DNA of 12,841 nt from positions 1-12,841 of the forward strand of contig CANRLD010000034.1 in assembly GCA_947631375.1 (NCBI GenBank), in the 5' to 3' direction. Source of the DNA: an uncultured Methylophaga sp. (lineage in GTDB: Bacteria > Pseudomonadota > Gammaproteobacteria > Nitrosococcales > Methylophagaceae). Shown in pieces: positions 1-7,908 of the stretch (its first letter is position 1; each line of letters opens with the position of its first letter). The translations under genes and the position numbers were made by a program. The notes beneath the pieces are model-generated. The model searched no databases, had not been told where the DNA came from, and saw only the letters and a list, made by a program, of their open reading frames with translations.

Positions 1-2182
1 TAAAATCAACCCACATGGGTAATGCCGCCCGACCACCGGTTCCATAACGACCCAGCGTTGTCGGGTTATCAAAGCCGACCCAGCTGATCGCCACGAGATC
101 GGGTGTATATCCAGAAAACCAGGCATCTAACTGATCATTTGTGGTGCCGGTTTTACCGGCCAAATCACTACGATTCAGGCTGAGCGCCTGCCGCCCGGTG
201 CCGTATTTCACCACATCACGCAGCATACTGTTAATAACATAGGCATTCTGCGGGCTGATAACCTGTTTTGCCGGATAAAATCCCAGTAACTCGGCCTGCA
301 TAAGGGCTTCTTCTTCACTGAGATCTTCAATGGCTGCACAGTTATCGCATACCTTATCGGGTTTTGTTTGCTGCAAAATATCACCGGCAGAATTTTCGAT
401 ACGGGTAATAAGATAGGGCTCGACATAATGCCCGCCATTTGCCAGAACAGCATAGGCTCTGGCCATATCTAATGGTGCTGCATTACCGCTGCCCAGTGCC
501 AGTGAAAGGTTAGGCGGCACTTGCTCAGGAGTAAATCCAAAGCGCTGTACATAATCGACTGTGTACGCAATGCCAATATCTCTCATTAAGCGAATTGATA
601 CCAGGTTTCGGGAGTGAGTAAGTGCTTCCCTCAGCCGCGTAGGGCCAAAAAAACGGCCACTGTAGTTTTCCGGGCGCCAGACATTTTCAAGGCCCGGATC
701 ATCAAATACAACAGGTGCATCGTTAACAGTCGTTGCAGCGGTATAGCCTTTTTCCAGTGCAGCGGAATAGACAAACGGCTTAAAGCTGGAGCCGGGTTGG
801 CGTTTGGATTGGGTAACGCGGTTGAAGGTGCTTTGAAAGAAATCAAAGCCGCCTTGCAGTGCCGTAATCGCACCGTCTTCTGGGGCGACTGAGACCAGTG
901 CTGCCTGTGCTTCAGGAATTTGCGTTAATTCCCAGGCATCATCACCGCTTTCCCGCAGGTAGATGATATCGCCAACGGCCAGAACATCAGAGAGTGTTTG
1001 CGGTTTTTTTCCCATACTGTTGGCGCTAAGCTGCGGTTGCGCCCAGCTGACCGCAGAAAAAGGTAGTTCGATTTGGCCGTGGCGTTTGATAAAAACCTTT
1101 GCCGTATCCTTATCAATGCTGTGGACTAATGCAGGGCTTATCGGGCCGATAACAGAATAATCCTTGAGGTGCAGTTCAGCCGCTGCAAGATCGGGCAATT
1201 CCGCTAAATCGACTTTGGCGGCAGCGCCACGATAACCATGCCGTTTATCGTAGGCTAACAGTGCATTTTGCAGGGATTGAGTGGCTGCCTGCTGATGTTC
1301 CTGCTTGATGGTGGTGAAGACTTTGATGCCGTTGGTATACGCTTCTTCACCGTATTCAGCAATTACCTGCGTACGCACCATTTCCGCGACATAAGGTGCA
1401 TATACCTCGATTTCGCGCGAATGATAGCGGGTATTTACTTCGGTTTTTAATGCTTCCTCATAATCGGTCTGGCTGATATAGCCCACGTCCAGCATGCGTC
1501 TTAATACATAATTGCGCCGGTTAAGCGCACGTTCAGGTGAAGCGATAGGGTTGGTGGTGGATGGCGCTTTAGGCAAGCCGGCGATCACCGCCATTTCTGA
1601 CAGGGTTAAATCATCAAGCCGTTTGCCATAGTAGACTTCGGCAGCGGCACCGACACCGTAGGCGCGATGACCGAGAAATATCTTGTTGAGGTAGAGCGCC
1701 AGAATTTCTTCTTTGGAAAGGATAGTTTCAATTTCCAGAGACAGGATGATCTCATTGATTTTACGCAGATAGGTTTTCTCATTGGATAAAAAGAAGTTGC
1801 GCGCTACCTGCATGGTTATCGTGCTGCCGCCTTGTGCCTTTTCACCGGTTAATAGCAGAGAATATGCTGCACGCATCAAGCCTTGATAATCAACGCCGGG
1901 ATGTTCAAAAAAGCGATCATCTTCGGCGGCGAGAAATGCCTGTATTAATTGGGGGGGAATATCTTCATAACTGACTGGAATGCGTCGCTTCTCACCAAAC
2001 TCTGCGATTAACAGGCCTTCATCACTGAAAATTTGCAGCGGAATTTGCAGTTGAGTAGTTCGTAGGGATTCGGCATTTGGCAGTTTAGGCGACAAAAACA
2101 GGTAGGCAACGGCGATAAACAGCAGGCCGACAATAAAAAGAATAAAGCCCCATTTAAAAAGGCGTGACACAAGTCGCGACAT
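1..2182 (-). CDS. mrcA: Penicillin-binding protein 1A (class A, bifunctional), C-terminus cut by window edge
   Basis: Polymerises and cross-links peptidoglycan in the periplasm while anchored in the inner membrane. One uninterrupted minus-strand frame gives 727 residues before the left edge; family members run to roughly 800-850, so the last part is missing. Seen in order: short basic N-terminus and one membrane segment (about residues 8-30); glycosyltransferase domain with the EDDRFFEHPG motif, catalytic Glu at 87; an OB-like insert (about 316-427); transpeptidase domain with S465-S-F-K468 (SxxK), S524-R-N526 (SxN) and K677-T-G-T (KTG). All catalytic motifs are intact. A Cys pair C612-D-N-C615 lies between SxN and KTG. 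The ATG at 2182 is chosen because no in-frame start lies upstream and it puts the membrane segment at the N-terminus; its ribosome site is weak. It is transcribed divergently from pilM, as in Pseudomonas, where the gene is called ponA. Confidence 0.96.
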   Translation of the reverse strand, partial: MSRLVSRLFKWGFILFIVGLLFIAVAYLFLSPKLPNAESLRTTQLQIPLQIFSDEGLLIAEFGEKRRIPVSYEDIPPQLIQAFLAAEDDRFFEHPGVDYQGLMRAAYSLLLTGEKAQGGSTITMQVARNFFLSNEKTYLRKINEIILSLEIETILSKEEILALYLNKIFLGHRAYGVGAAAEVYYGKRLDDLTLSEMAVIAGLPKAPSTTNPIASPERALNRRNYVLRRMLDVGYISQTDYEEALKTEVNTRYHSREIEVYAPYVAEMVRTQVIAEYGEEAYTNGIKVFTTIKQEHQQAATQSLQNALLAYDKRHGYRGAAAKVDLAELPDLAAAELHLKDYSVIGPISPALVHSIDKDTAKVFIKRHGQIELPFSAVSWAQPQLSANSMGKKPQTLSDVLAVGDIIYLRESGDDAWELTQIPEAQAALVSVAPEDGAITALQGGFDFFQSTFNRVTQSKRQPGSSFKPFVYSAALEKGYTAATTVNDAPVVFDDPGLENVWRPENYSGRFFGPTRLREALTHSRNLVSIRLMRDIGIAYTVDYVQRFGFTPEQVPPNLSLALGSGNAAPLDMARAYAVLANGGHYVEPYLITRIENSAGDILQQTKPDKVCDNCAAIEDLSEEEALMQAELLGFYPAKQVISPQNAYVINSMLRDVVKYGTGRQALSLNRSDLAGKTGTTNDQLDAWFSGYTPDLVAISWVGFDNPTTLGRYGTGGRAALPMWVDF

Positions 2183-2273
2183 TAGATTATTTCGTTCGCA
2201 AAAAGAAAACCGTAGAGTATATATAAACAGCGGAATAAAATCAGTTAATGGCTTCTCGAAAAGCGGTGATGCG

Positions 2274-2303
2274 CATTATGGTTGACATCAACAGAATAGT
2301 TAA
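2274..2303 (-). promoter_or_regulatory. Candidate sigma70 promoter for the PBP1A gene
   Basis: On the minus strand TTAACT (2303-2298) and CATAAT (2280-2275) are 17 bases apart, matching 4/6 and 5/6 of the sigma70 consensus and pointing at the PBP1A gene. A second possible -10, TATACT (2221-2216), is closer to the gene but has only a poor -35. Assigned by eye; either, both or neither could be used. Confidence 0.3.
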
Positions 2304-2309
2304 TAAGCT
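2282..2309 (+). promoter_or_regulatory. Candidate sigma70 promoter for the pilM operon
   Basis: A perfect -35 hexamer TTGACA (2282-2287) is followed after 16 bases by TAAGCT (2304-2309), which keeps the three most conserved -10 bases (T, A and final T). It points at pilM and would give a leader of about 50 bases. It overlaps the opposing candidate promoter of the PBP1A gene. Weak -10, so moderate to low confidence. Confidence 0.35.
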
Positions 2310-2325
2310 GCTTTAACTTGCAGCT
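2306..2325. repeat. Small inverted repeat in the pilM leader
   Basis: AGCTGC (2306-2311) and GCAGCT (2320-2325) form a perfect 6-bp inverted repeat around an 8-base A/T-rich loop. It lies just downstream of, and partly overlaps, the candidate pilM -10. It could be an operator half-site pair or an mRNA hairpin; nothing in the sequence decides between these. Confidence 0.35.
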
Positions 2326-2368
2326 CAAAGTGCGCTGCATGTAAATGACGATGGAATTGGGGCGGTAC

Positions 2369-3427
2369 ATGTTTGAACGTAAAAAATCCCCCTTGCTAGG
2401 GATAGACATCAGTTCTTCAGTTGTGAAGCTGTTGGAGCTTAATAAACGAGGGAATCGTTTCACTGTCGAAGCTTATGCGGTTGAGCCGTTGCCAGTAAAT
2501 GCAGTGGTTGAAGGCCGTATCGAAAGCAGTGATGAGGTCGCAGGGGCGATTAAACGAGCGATCAAGCGTTCCGGTGCAAAATCCAGAGACGCGGCAGTAG
2601 CCGTCTCTGCCAACTCAACAATTACCAAAATTGTTTCTTTTCCGGCTTCTATTTCTGATCGTGATATGGAAGAAAATGTGATGCTGGAAGCGGAAAACTA
2701 TATTCCATACCCGCTTGATGAAGTGCGACTGGATTTTGAAGTATTGGGGCCTTCCGCGACCGACAGTGATGCAGTGGATGTCCTGCTGGCCGCTTGCCGC
2801 CGAGAAAATGTTGATGCCCGTACCGATGTGTTGGAGAAAGCAGGTCTTAAGCCGCGGTTGGTAGATGTTGAAGCCTATACCATCGAAAATGCCTATTCAC
2901 TGATTGCCAGACAATTGCCCGAGCAAGGACATGGCCTCACGGTCGCTGTTGTCGATATGGGAGCCAATGTCACGACATTGCATGTGTTGGTTAACGGTAA
3001 AATCGTCTTTACTCGTGAGCAGGCTTTTGGCGGGCGGATGCTTACAGAAGAAATAGAACGTTATTATGGCATTAGCGCTCAGGAGGCCAGTCGGGCCAAG
3101 ATTGATGGCAGCTTGCCGGAGGATTATTCGACGGAAGTGCTTGAACCGTTCAAGCGTTCTATGGCGATGACCATTACCCGCGGCCTGCAGTTTTTCTTTT
3201 CTGCTTCCAGTCAATACCAGTCTATCGATCGCATTATTCTTGCGGGCGGTTGTGCTTCTATTTCCGGGGTGGATAGCCTCATTGAAAATGAAACAGGCAC
3301 TGCGGCGGCTGTCGCCAATCCATTTGCCGACATGGCGCTTGGGTCGCGCATCAGGGTGCAGACGCTGAGTAACGATGCGCCATCAATGATGATTGCTTGT
3401 GGGCTTGCCATGAGGAGTTTTGACTAA
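2369..3427 (+). CDS. pilM: Type IV pilus assembly protein PilM, actin-like ATPase
   Basis: Cytoplasmic actin-fold protein that binds the N-terminal tail of PilN and links the pilus alignment complex to the inner-membrane motor. With the ATG at 2369 it is 352 residues, close to the usual length of about 354. Visible actin-family nucleotide elements: LLGIDISSSVVKLLEL near residue 10 (phosphate 1), VVDMGANVTTLHVL in mid-protein (phosphate 2) and RIILAGGCASISGV in the C-terminal third (adenosine loop). Two in-frame ATGs at 2345 and 2351 would add up to eight residues not expected from PilM homologues, so 2369 is preferred; a purine-rich stretch lies just upstream of it. First gene of pilMNOPQ; its TAA shares one base with the pilN ATG. 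Confidence 0.95.
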   Translation: MFERKKSPLLGIDISSSVVKLLELNKRGNRFTVEAYAVEPLPVNAVVEGRIESSDEVAGAIKRAIKRSGAKSRDAAVAVSANSTITKIVSFPASISDRDMEENVMLEAENYIPYPLDEVRLDFEVLGPSATDSDAVDVLLAACRRENVDARTDVLEKAGLKPRLVDVEAYTIENAYSLIARQLPEQGHGLTVAVVDMGANVTTLHVLVNGKIVFTREQAFGGRMLTEEIERYYGISAQEASRAKIDGSLPEDYSTEVLEPFKRSMAMTITRGLQFFFSASSQYQSIDRIILAGGCASISGVDSLIENETGTAAAVANPFADMALGSRIRVQTLSNDAPSMMIACGLAMRSFD

Positions 3428-3984
3428 TGGCGCGAATTAACCTGCTTCCTTGGCGTGAAGAAAAACGTCAGGAGAGACAGCAACAGTTCTATCTCGCTAT
3501 GGGATTGACGCTGGCCTTTGCGGTGGTGATATTTTATCTGTTCAACAGTTATATGAGCGGACTGATTAGCGAGCAAAACCAGCGAAATAATTATCTGCAA
3601 CAGGAAATTACCAAGCTGGATATGCAGATTAAAGAAATTCAGGATCTGGAAAAACAGCGTGATCGGCTGCTGGCACGCATGCAGGTGATTCAGGAGTTAC
3701 AGCAAAGCCGCCCGAAAGTGGTCAAAGTCTTCGATTCGCTGGTCAGGGCGGTACCAGAAGGAGTTCACTTCCAGATCCTGACACGGGAAGGCGATAAATT
3801 GATTGTGCAGGGTGTGGCGCAAACGAATGCCAGAGTCTCGGTATTGATGAATCAACTGGACAGCGATCCGGAGTTTGGTGAATCTACTTTACGCGTCGTT
3901 CAGCGTACCTCTTCACGGAATGACGCCATTCGGCAATTTACGCTGGAAGTCAATGAGTCGAAAGACAAAACGGAGGAGCAATAG
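3427..3984 (+). CDS. pilN: Type IV pilus assembly protein PilN
   Basis: Bitopic inner-membrane protein of the PilMNOP alignment complex. The 185 residues begin with the conserved cytoplasmic peptide ARINLLPWRE, the segment that docks into PilM in studied homologues. A single membrane helix follows (about 22-42), then a coiled-coil-rich stretch (about 48-100) and a periplasmic ferredoxin-like domain that pairs with PilO. The start is well supported: GAGGAG at 3412-3417 is nine bases upstream of the ATG, and the INLLPWR motif is at the extreme N-terminus as in the family. The ATG overlaps the pilM stop by one base, indicating translational coupling. Confidence 0.95.
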   Translation: MARINLLPWREEKRQERQQQFYLAMGLTLAFAVVIFYLFNSYMSGLISEQNQRNNYLQQEITKLDMQIKEIQDLEKQRDRLLARMQVIQELQQSRPKVVKVFDSLVRAVPEGVHFQILTREGDKLIVQGVAQTNARVSVLMNQLDSDPEFGESTLRVVQRTSSRNDAIRQFTLEVNESKDKTEEQ

Positions 3985-3986
3985 TG

Positions 3987-4574
3987 ATGGAGATACCTTC
4001 CGTTAATGATATTGATTTTAATGAAAGTGGTGAATGGCCGCTGGCCGGAAAAATCGTTGCAGGTCTGCTGATTTGTTTACTGGTCTGGGGCGGCGGCTAT
4101 TACTTTATTATCAAGGATAAGCGTGCTTCACTGACGCGGCTTGAGCAAACTGAAAGCGAACTGCGGACCAGCTTTGAAGTGAAACAGGCCAAGGCGGTCA
4201 ATCTTGATGCCTACAAGGCGCAAATGAAGGAGATGGAAGTTACTTTTGCGTCGATGCTGCAACAGTTACCCAGAAAGAGTGAGGTGGCAGATTTGCTGGT
4301 TGATATCTCACGTACCGGACTGGTTAACGGGCTGGAATTTGAGCTGTTCAAGCCTGAGGAAGAGCGGCCGATCGATTTTTATATCGAACTGCCCATCACC
4401 ATGCGCATTACAGGCTCTTATCACCAGTTTGCCGAGTTTGTCAGCGGCCTTGCGGCGATGCCACGGATTGTGACTTTGCACAACTTCAAAATGGGGCCAT
4501 TGGCTGCCAACGGCAATATGACGATGGATATTACGGCAAAAACCTATCGTTATTTCGATGAGCAGGATCGGTAA
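3987..4574 (+). CDS. pilO: Type IV pilus assembly protein PilO
   Basis: Bitopic inner-membrane partner of PilN; the two form heterodimers in the periplasm and bind PilP. About 195 residues: a short cytoplasmic N-terminus, one membrane helix (about 20-42, rich in L/I/V/G), a coiled coil (about 45-90) and a C-terminal ferredoxin-like domain (from about residue 95) including MRITGSYHQFAEFVSGLAAM, typical of the family. A strong ribosome site GGAGGAG (3972-3978) sits inside the pilN 3' end, eight bases before this ATG. A GTG at 3984, overlapping the pilN stop by one base, could add one residue. The TAA overlaps the pilP ATG by one base. Confidence 0.94.
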   Translation: MEIPSVNDIDFNESGEWPLAGKIVAGLLICLLVWGGGYYFIIKDKRASLTRLEQTESELRTSFEVKQAKAVNLDAYKAQMKEMEVTFASMLQQLPRKSEVADLLVDISRTGLVNGLEFELFKPEEERPIDFYIELPITMRITGSYHQFAEFVSGLAAMPRIVTLHNFKMGPLAANGNMTMDITAKTYRYFDEQDR

Positions 4575-5119
4575 TGGTGAGCATCAAAATGTCTACTTCA
4601 TTACTCGGCAGGTTTGGCGTGTTATCGCTGACACTGCTATTGATGGCCTGCCAGCCGCCAAAAGATGATCTTCAAGCTTATGTTGCTGAGGTTAAAGCCA
4701 GACAAGTCGTTGATATTCCACCGATTCCGGTGATGCGAATCTATGAAAAGTTCAGTTATGCTGCTGCAGATTTACGTGATCCGTTCTTGCCGACCGTTAT
4801 TGATATAGCGGAGCAGCAAGCAGAACAAGCGACTGGCAGTGGTATCACGCCGAATGAAAACAGACGTAAAGAGTTGCTGGAAAACTATTCGTTAGCGGAT
4901 CTGCAGTATGTCGGTACCTTAGAGCAGGATAGTTTATGGGCCTTGATTCGAGCTCCTGACAGTACCATTCATCGAGTACAGGTTGGTAATTATATGGGGA
5001 TGAACCATGGCCGTATTACAGCAATCACTGAAACGGCATTGCAGTTAACGGAAATCGTGCCGGAAGGAAACGGTTATAACGAGCGTGACACGGCTGTACC
5101 GGTCGTCGAGATAAACTAA
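4574..5119 (+). CDS. pilP: Type IV pilus assembly lipoprotein PilP
   Basis: Inner-membrane lipoprotein that bridges PilN/PilO to the N-terminal region of the PilQ secretin. The 181 residues start with a lipoprotein signal peptide ending in LLLMAC, acylated Cys at residue 26; Met at -2 is an unusual lipobox residue but the context is otherwise convincing. A flexible segment follows (about 27-90) containing YSAADLRDPFLP-like family sequence (here FSYAAADLRDPFLP), then the C-terminal beta-sandwich domain (about 100-180, with LADLQYVGTLEQDSLWALIR). The ATG at 4574 overlaps the pilO stop and has AGGA six bases upstream; an internal Met at residue 6 is an alternative start. Confidence 0.94.
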   Translation: MVSIKMSTSLLGRFGVLSLTLLLMACQPPKDDLQAYVAEVKARQVVDIPPIPVMRIYEKFSYAAADLRDPFLPTVIDIAEQQAEQATGSGITPNENRRKELLENYSLADLQYVGTLEQDSLWALIRAPDSTIHRVQVGNYMGMNHGRITAITETALQLTEIVPEGNGYNERDTAVPVVEIN

Positions 5120-5123
5120 GGGC

Positions 5124-7286
5124 ATGAAACTAATGAGAAAAGATGGAATATTTATCACACAGCCGCAAGTCATGATGACGCTATCTGGCCACTTTCTTGT
5201 TAAACGGTGGCGATGCCTTTTTCTGGTTTTTTCATTACTGTCGGTTAGTGGCCTGACGTTTGCCAATGAACTGCAATCATTGGATTATTCACGGCTATCA
5301 GCAAATAAGGCGCTGATCACGCTGACTTTTTCAGAGCCGGTAGCTGCGCCGGAAAGCTTTGCAACAGATGACCCTGCGCGGATCGTGCTGGATTTCAGAG
5401 GGGTCACCAATAAATTGGACGAAACGACCAGGCAGATTAACAGCGGACAGACACGCACTATCGCTACCGTGGAAGCCGGCGAGCGTACCCGGATGGTGAT
5501 TAATCTGCTGCGAAAACTACCTTATCAGGTTGACGTCGCAGGCAATGTGGTCAGTGTTACGCTCAATGAGGATAACAGTCAGCCAGTCGCATCCCGCGCA
5601 GCTGAATCGAATAGTGTTTCCGCGGCGAGCAGTAACGCGGTGACGGATATTGATTTTCGTCGCGGTGAGCAGGGTGAAGCCAGATTGATGATTGCCTTGC
5701 AAAACGACAGTACCGCACTGGAAGTACGTCGTGAACGTAGTGATGTGATTATTGATTTACCGGGCGTCAATTTGCCACAAAAGCTGCAACGTCGTTTGGA
5801 TGTTATGGATTTTGCCACTCCGGTACAGTTGGTTGACAGTATGCAAACGGCGGGTAGCACCCGCTTGGTGCTCACCACCACTGGCAAATTTGAGCACATG
5901 GCCTACCAGTCCGGCGAGATGCTGGTTGTTGAGGTGAAGCCGGTAGCGGAACAACGTGTAGCAGAAGCAGCGGACAGCGAATCTGCTTATGACGGTGAAA
6001 AACTATCATTAAACTTTCAAAATATTGAAGTGAGAGCAGTTTTACAGTTACTGGCAGATTTTAATGGAATGAACCTGGTGACCAGCGATACCGTCACTGG
6101 CAACTTAACCTTACGATTAAAAAATGTTCCGTGGGATCAGGCACTGGATATTATTTTGAAAACCAAAGGCTTGGGAATGCGGCAAAACGGTAACGTGATG
6201 CTGATTGCACCGGCTGCAGAAATTGCTGCTCGGGAAAGGCAAGAGCTGGAGGCAAGACAACAACTGGTTGAGATGGAACCACTGTACTCAGAAATTTTTG
6301 AAGTCAATTTTGCCAAAGCGACTGAAATGGCTGAAATTCTTACCACCACACAGGGGCAAAGCTCAGCAGGCGGGAACGCCGGTGGCTTTTTATCCGAACG
6401 TGGTAGCGTAGTAGTCGATCAACGTACCAACTCCCTGTTACTCCGTGATACCGCCAGAAATCTGGCTGATGTACGCAAATTGATTGAAAAGCTGGATATT
6501 CCGGTACGTCAGGTATTGATTGAGTCACGTATCGTCATTGCCAATAATGACTTTACCAAGGAACTTGGCGTCCGCTTTGGCACCTCTGCGCGCAGTGGCA
6601 GCCTGGGCGCCGGTACATCAGGATCATTAGAGGGACTGCAGGTGCCAGCGACTGATACCAACGCTGTGCTGCCAGGTAATGCGACGGGCGTTCGTGGCCA
6701 GGATTTGAATGTGAACCTGCCTGTTGCAAATCCTGCCGGGTCAATTGCTTTAGCATTGGCTAAACTACCTTTAGGGGCGGTGCTTGAGTTAGAGCTTTCG
6801 GCAATGCAGGAAGAAGGCAAGGGCGAAATTATTTCCAGTCCGCGGGTGATTACTTCGAATCAGCAACAGGCAACGATAGAGCAAGGTACAGAAATACCCT
6901 ATCAGGAAGCGTCCTCAAGTGGCGCGACCTCGGTTTCATTTAAGGAAGCCTTGTTAAAACTGGATGTTACGCCGCAGATTACGCCGGATGATCGTATTGT
7001 GATGGATCTGGAAGTCAATAAAGACGAAGTCGGTGAAATTTTCTTTGGCGTACCGAGTATTGATACGCGTAGTGTCCGTACGCAGGTTTTGGTGGATAAT
7101 GGCGAAACGGTAGTGTTGGGGGGGATATATGAACAAACCTCCAGAACGGCATCTACCCGGGTACCTTTTTTTGGTGATTTACCGTACGTTGGTGTGCTTT
7201 TCAAATCTAATCTGAACGAAGATCGTCAACGTGAGTTACTGGTGTTTGTGACACCAAAGATTATTAAGGAAGGGATGAATTATTAA
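5124..7286 (+). CDS. pilQ: Type IV pilus outer-membrane secretin PilQ
   Basis: Forms the multimeric outer-membrane channel through which the type IV pilus passes. 720 residues, normal for gammaproteobacterial PilQ. In order: N-terminal signal peptide with probable cleavage after TFA (residue 47), two AMIN domains that bind peptidoglycan (about 50-150 and 173-273), STN/N0 domain (about 294-366), secretin N1 domain (about 393-465), and the secretin barrel (about 463-718) with PRVITSNQQQATIEQGTEIPY and VDNGETVVLGGIYEQ, ending in ELLVFVTPKII. The region before the signal hydrophobic core is long; AAGGG at 5118-5122 is too close to the ATG at 5124 but well spaced for the in-frame ATG at 5133, and ATGs at 5172/5175 are also possible. 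Last gene of the pil operon, followed by a terminator. Confidence 0.96.
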   Translation: MKLMRKDGIFITQPQVMMTLSGHFLVKRWRCLFLVFSLLSVSGLTFANELQSLDYSRLSANKALITLTFSEPVAAPESFATDDPARIVLDFRGVTNKLDETTRQINSGQTRTIATVEAGERTRMVINLLRKLPYQVDVAGNVVSVTLNEDNSQPVASRAAESNSVSAASSNAVTDIDFRRGEQGEARLMIALQNDSTALEVRRERSDVIIDLPGVNLPQKLQRRLDVMDFATPVQLVDSMQTAGSTRLVLTTTGKFEHMAYQSGEMLVVEVKPVAEQRVAEAADSESAYDGEKLSLNFQNIEVRAVLQLLADFNGMNLVTSDTVTGNLTLRLKNVPWDQALDIILKTKGLGMRQNGNVMLIAPAAEIAARERQELEARQQLVEMEPLYSEIFEVNFAKATEMAEILTTTQGQSSAGGNAGGFLSERGSVVVDQRTNSLLLRDTARNLADVRKLIEKLDIPVRQVLIESRIVIANNDFTKELGVRFGTSARSGSLGAGTSGSLEGLQVPATDTNAVLPGNATGVRGQDLNVNLPVANPAGSIALALAKLPLGAVLELELSAMQEEGKGEIISSPRVITSNQQQATIEQGTEIPYQEASSSGATSVSFKEALLKLDVTPQITPDDRIVMDLEVNKDEVGEIFFGVPSIDTRSVRTQVLVDNGETVVLGGIYEQTSRTASTRVPFFGDLPYVGVLFKSNLNEDRQRELLVFVTPKIIKEGMNY

Positions 7287-7310
7287 ATCCCGCTTTTTCA
7301 GGTTAAGATT

Positions 7311-7344
7311 AAAAAAGCCGGCTCTTTTGATCCGGCTTTTTTTT
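7311..7344 (+). terminator. Rho-independent terminator after pilQ
   Basis: AAAAAAGCCGG (7311-7321) pairs perfectly with CCGGCTTTTTT (7332-7342) around a 10-base loop, and the T tract runs on to 7344. It starts 25 bases after the pilQ stop. The A tract on the 5' arm would let it work in both directions, but no minus-strand gene is nearby. It should separate the pil transcript from aroK-aroB. Confidence 0.88.
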
Positions 7345-7374
7345 CATAACAACTATAGTTGAGTTATTAACCAC

Positions 7375-7908
7375 GTGATTTCGGGTAATATATTTCTGGT
7401 GGGACCGATGGGCTCCGGAAAGTCCACTATTGGCCGACAACTGGCCAAGAGATTGCATCGTCGCTTTTACGACAGTGATCGTGAAATTGAAAAACGCACC
7501 GGCGTCTCCATTTCCTGGATTTTTGAAAGAGAAGGTGAGGCTGGTTTCAGGGAGCGCGAACAAAAGACTATTGAAGAGTTGACAGCGCTGGATGGCATCG
7601 TGCTGGCCACCGGTGGTGGAGCAGTGCTTTCTGCTGCAAATCGCCAATATCTGAAACGTGGCAAAGTAGTGTATTTGGCGGCTTCTGCGGAACAACTATA
7701 TCGGCGGACGGCGCGTGATACCAGCAGACCGTTGTTGCAGGTAGATAATCGGCGACAGCAGATCAAGCAATTACTGGCACAACGCGATCCGCTGTATCGG
7801 GAAGTGGCTGATATTGTGCTGCAAACCGGCGATCAGTCTGTTACTCGAACCGTTAATGCTGTGCTTAAGCACTTACAGCAGTTAAAACAAAAAGACAATG
7901 AATTATGA
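7375..7908 (+). CDS. aroK: Shikimate kinase
   Basis: Cytoplasmic enzyme phosphorylating shikimate to shikimate 3-phosphate with ATP, step five of chorismate synthesis. 177 residues, close to E. coli AroK (173). Visible: N-terminal NIFLVGPMGSGKST Walker A loop (Gly10-Thr18), the shikimate-binding Asp of FYDSD (residues 31-35), FREREQ, the GGGAV loop of LATGGGAV, and the lid segment RDTSRPLL. Very similar to E. coli AroK. The start is a GTG at 7375: an in-frame TGA at 7360 limits the 5' end and no ATG lies before the Walker loop; its ribosome site is weak. It follows the pilQ terminator and overlaps aroB by four bases (ATGA). Confidence 0.96.
   Translation: MISGNIFLVGPMGSGKSTIGRQLAKRLHRRFYDSDREIEKRTGVSISWIFEREGEAGFREREQKTIEELTALDGIVLATGGGAVLSAANRQYLKRGKVVYLAASAEQLYRRTARDTSRPLLQVDNRRQQIKQLLAQRDPLYREVADIVLQTGDQSVTRTVNAVLKHLQQLKQKDNEL

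Noticed and set aside
2897..3214. 105-residue minus-strand open frame inside pilM
   Set aside because: Antisense to a well-conserved pilM; the translation resembles no known family. Shadow frame.
7327..7359. Possible aroK promoter TTGATC ... TATAGT
   Set aside because: The spacer would be 21 bases and the -35 sits in the loop and arm of the pilQ terminator; too poor to call.
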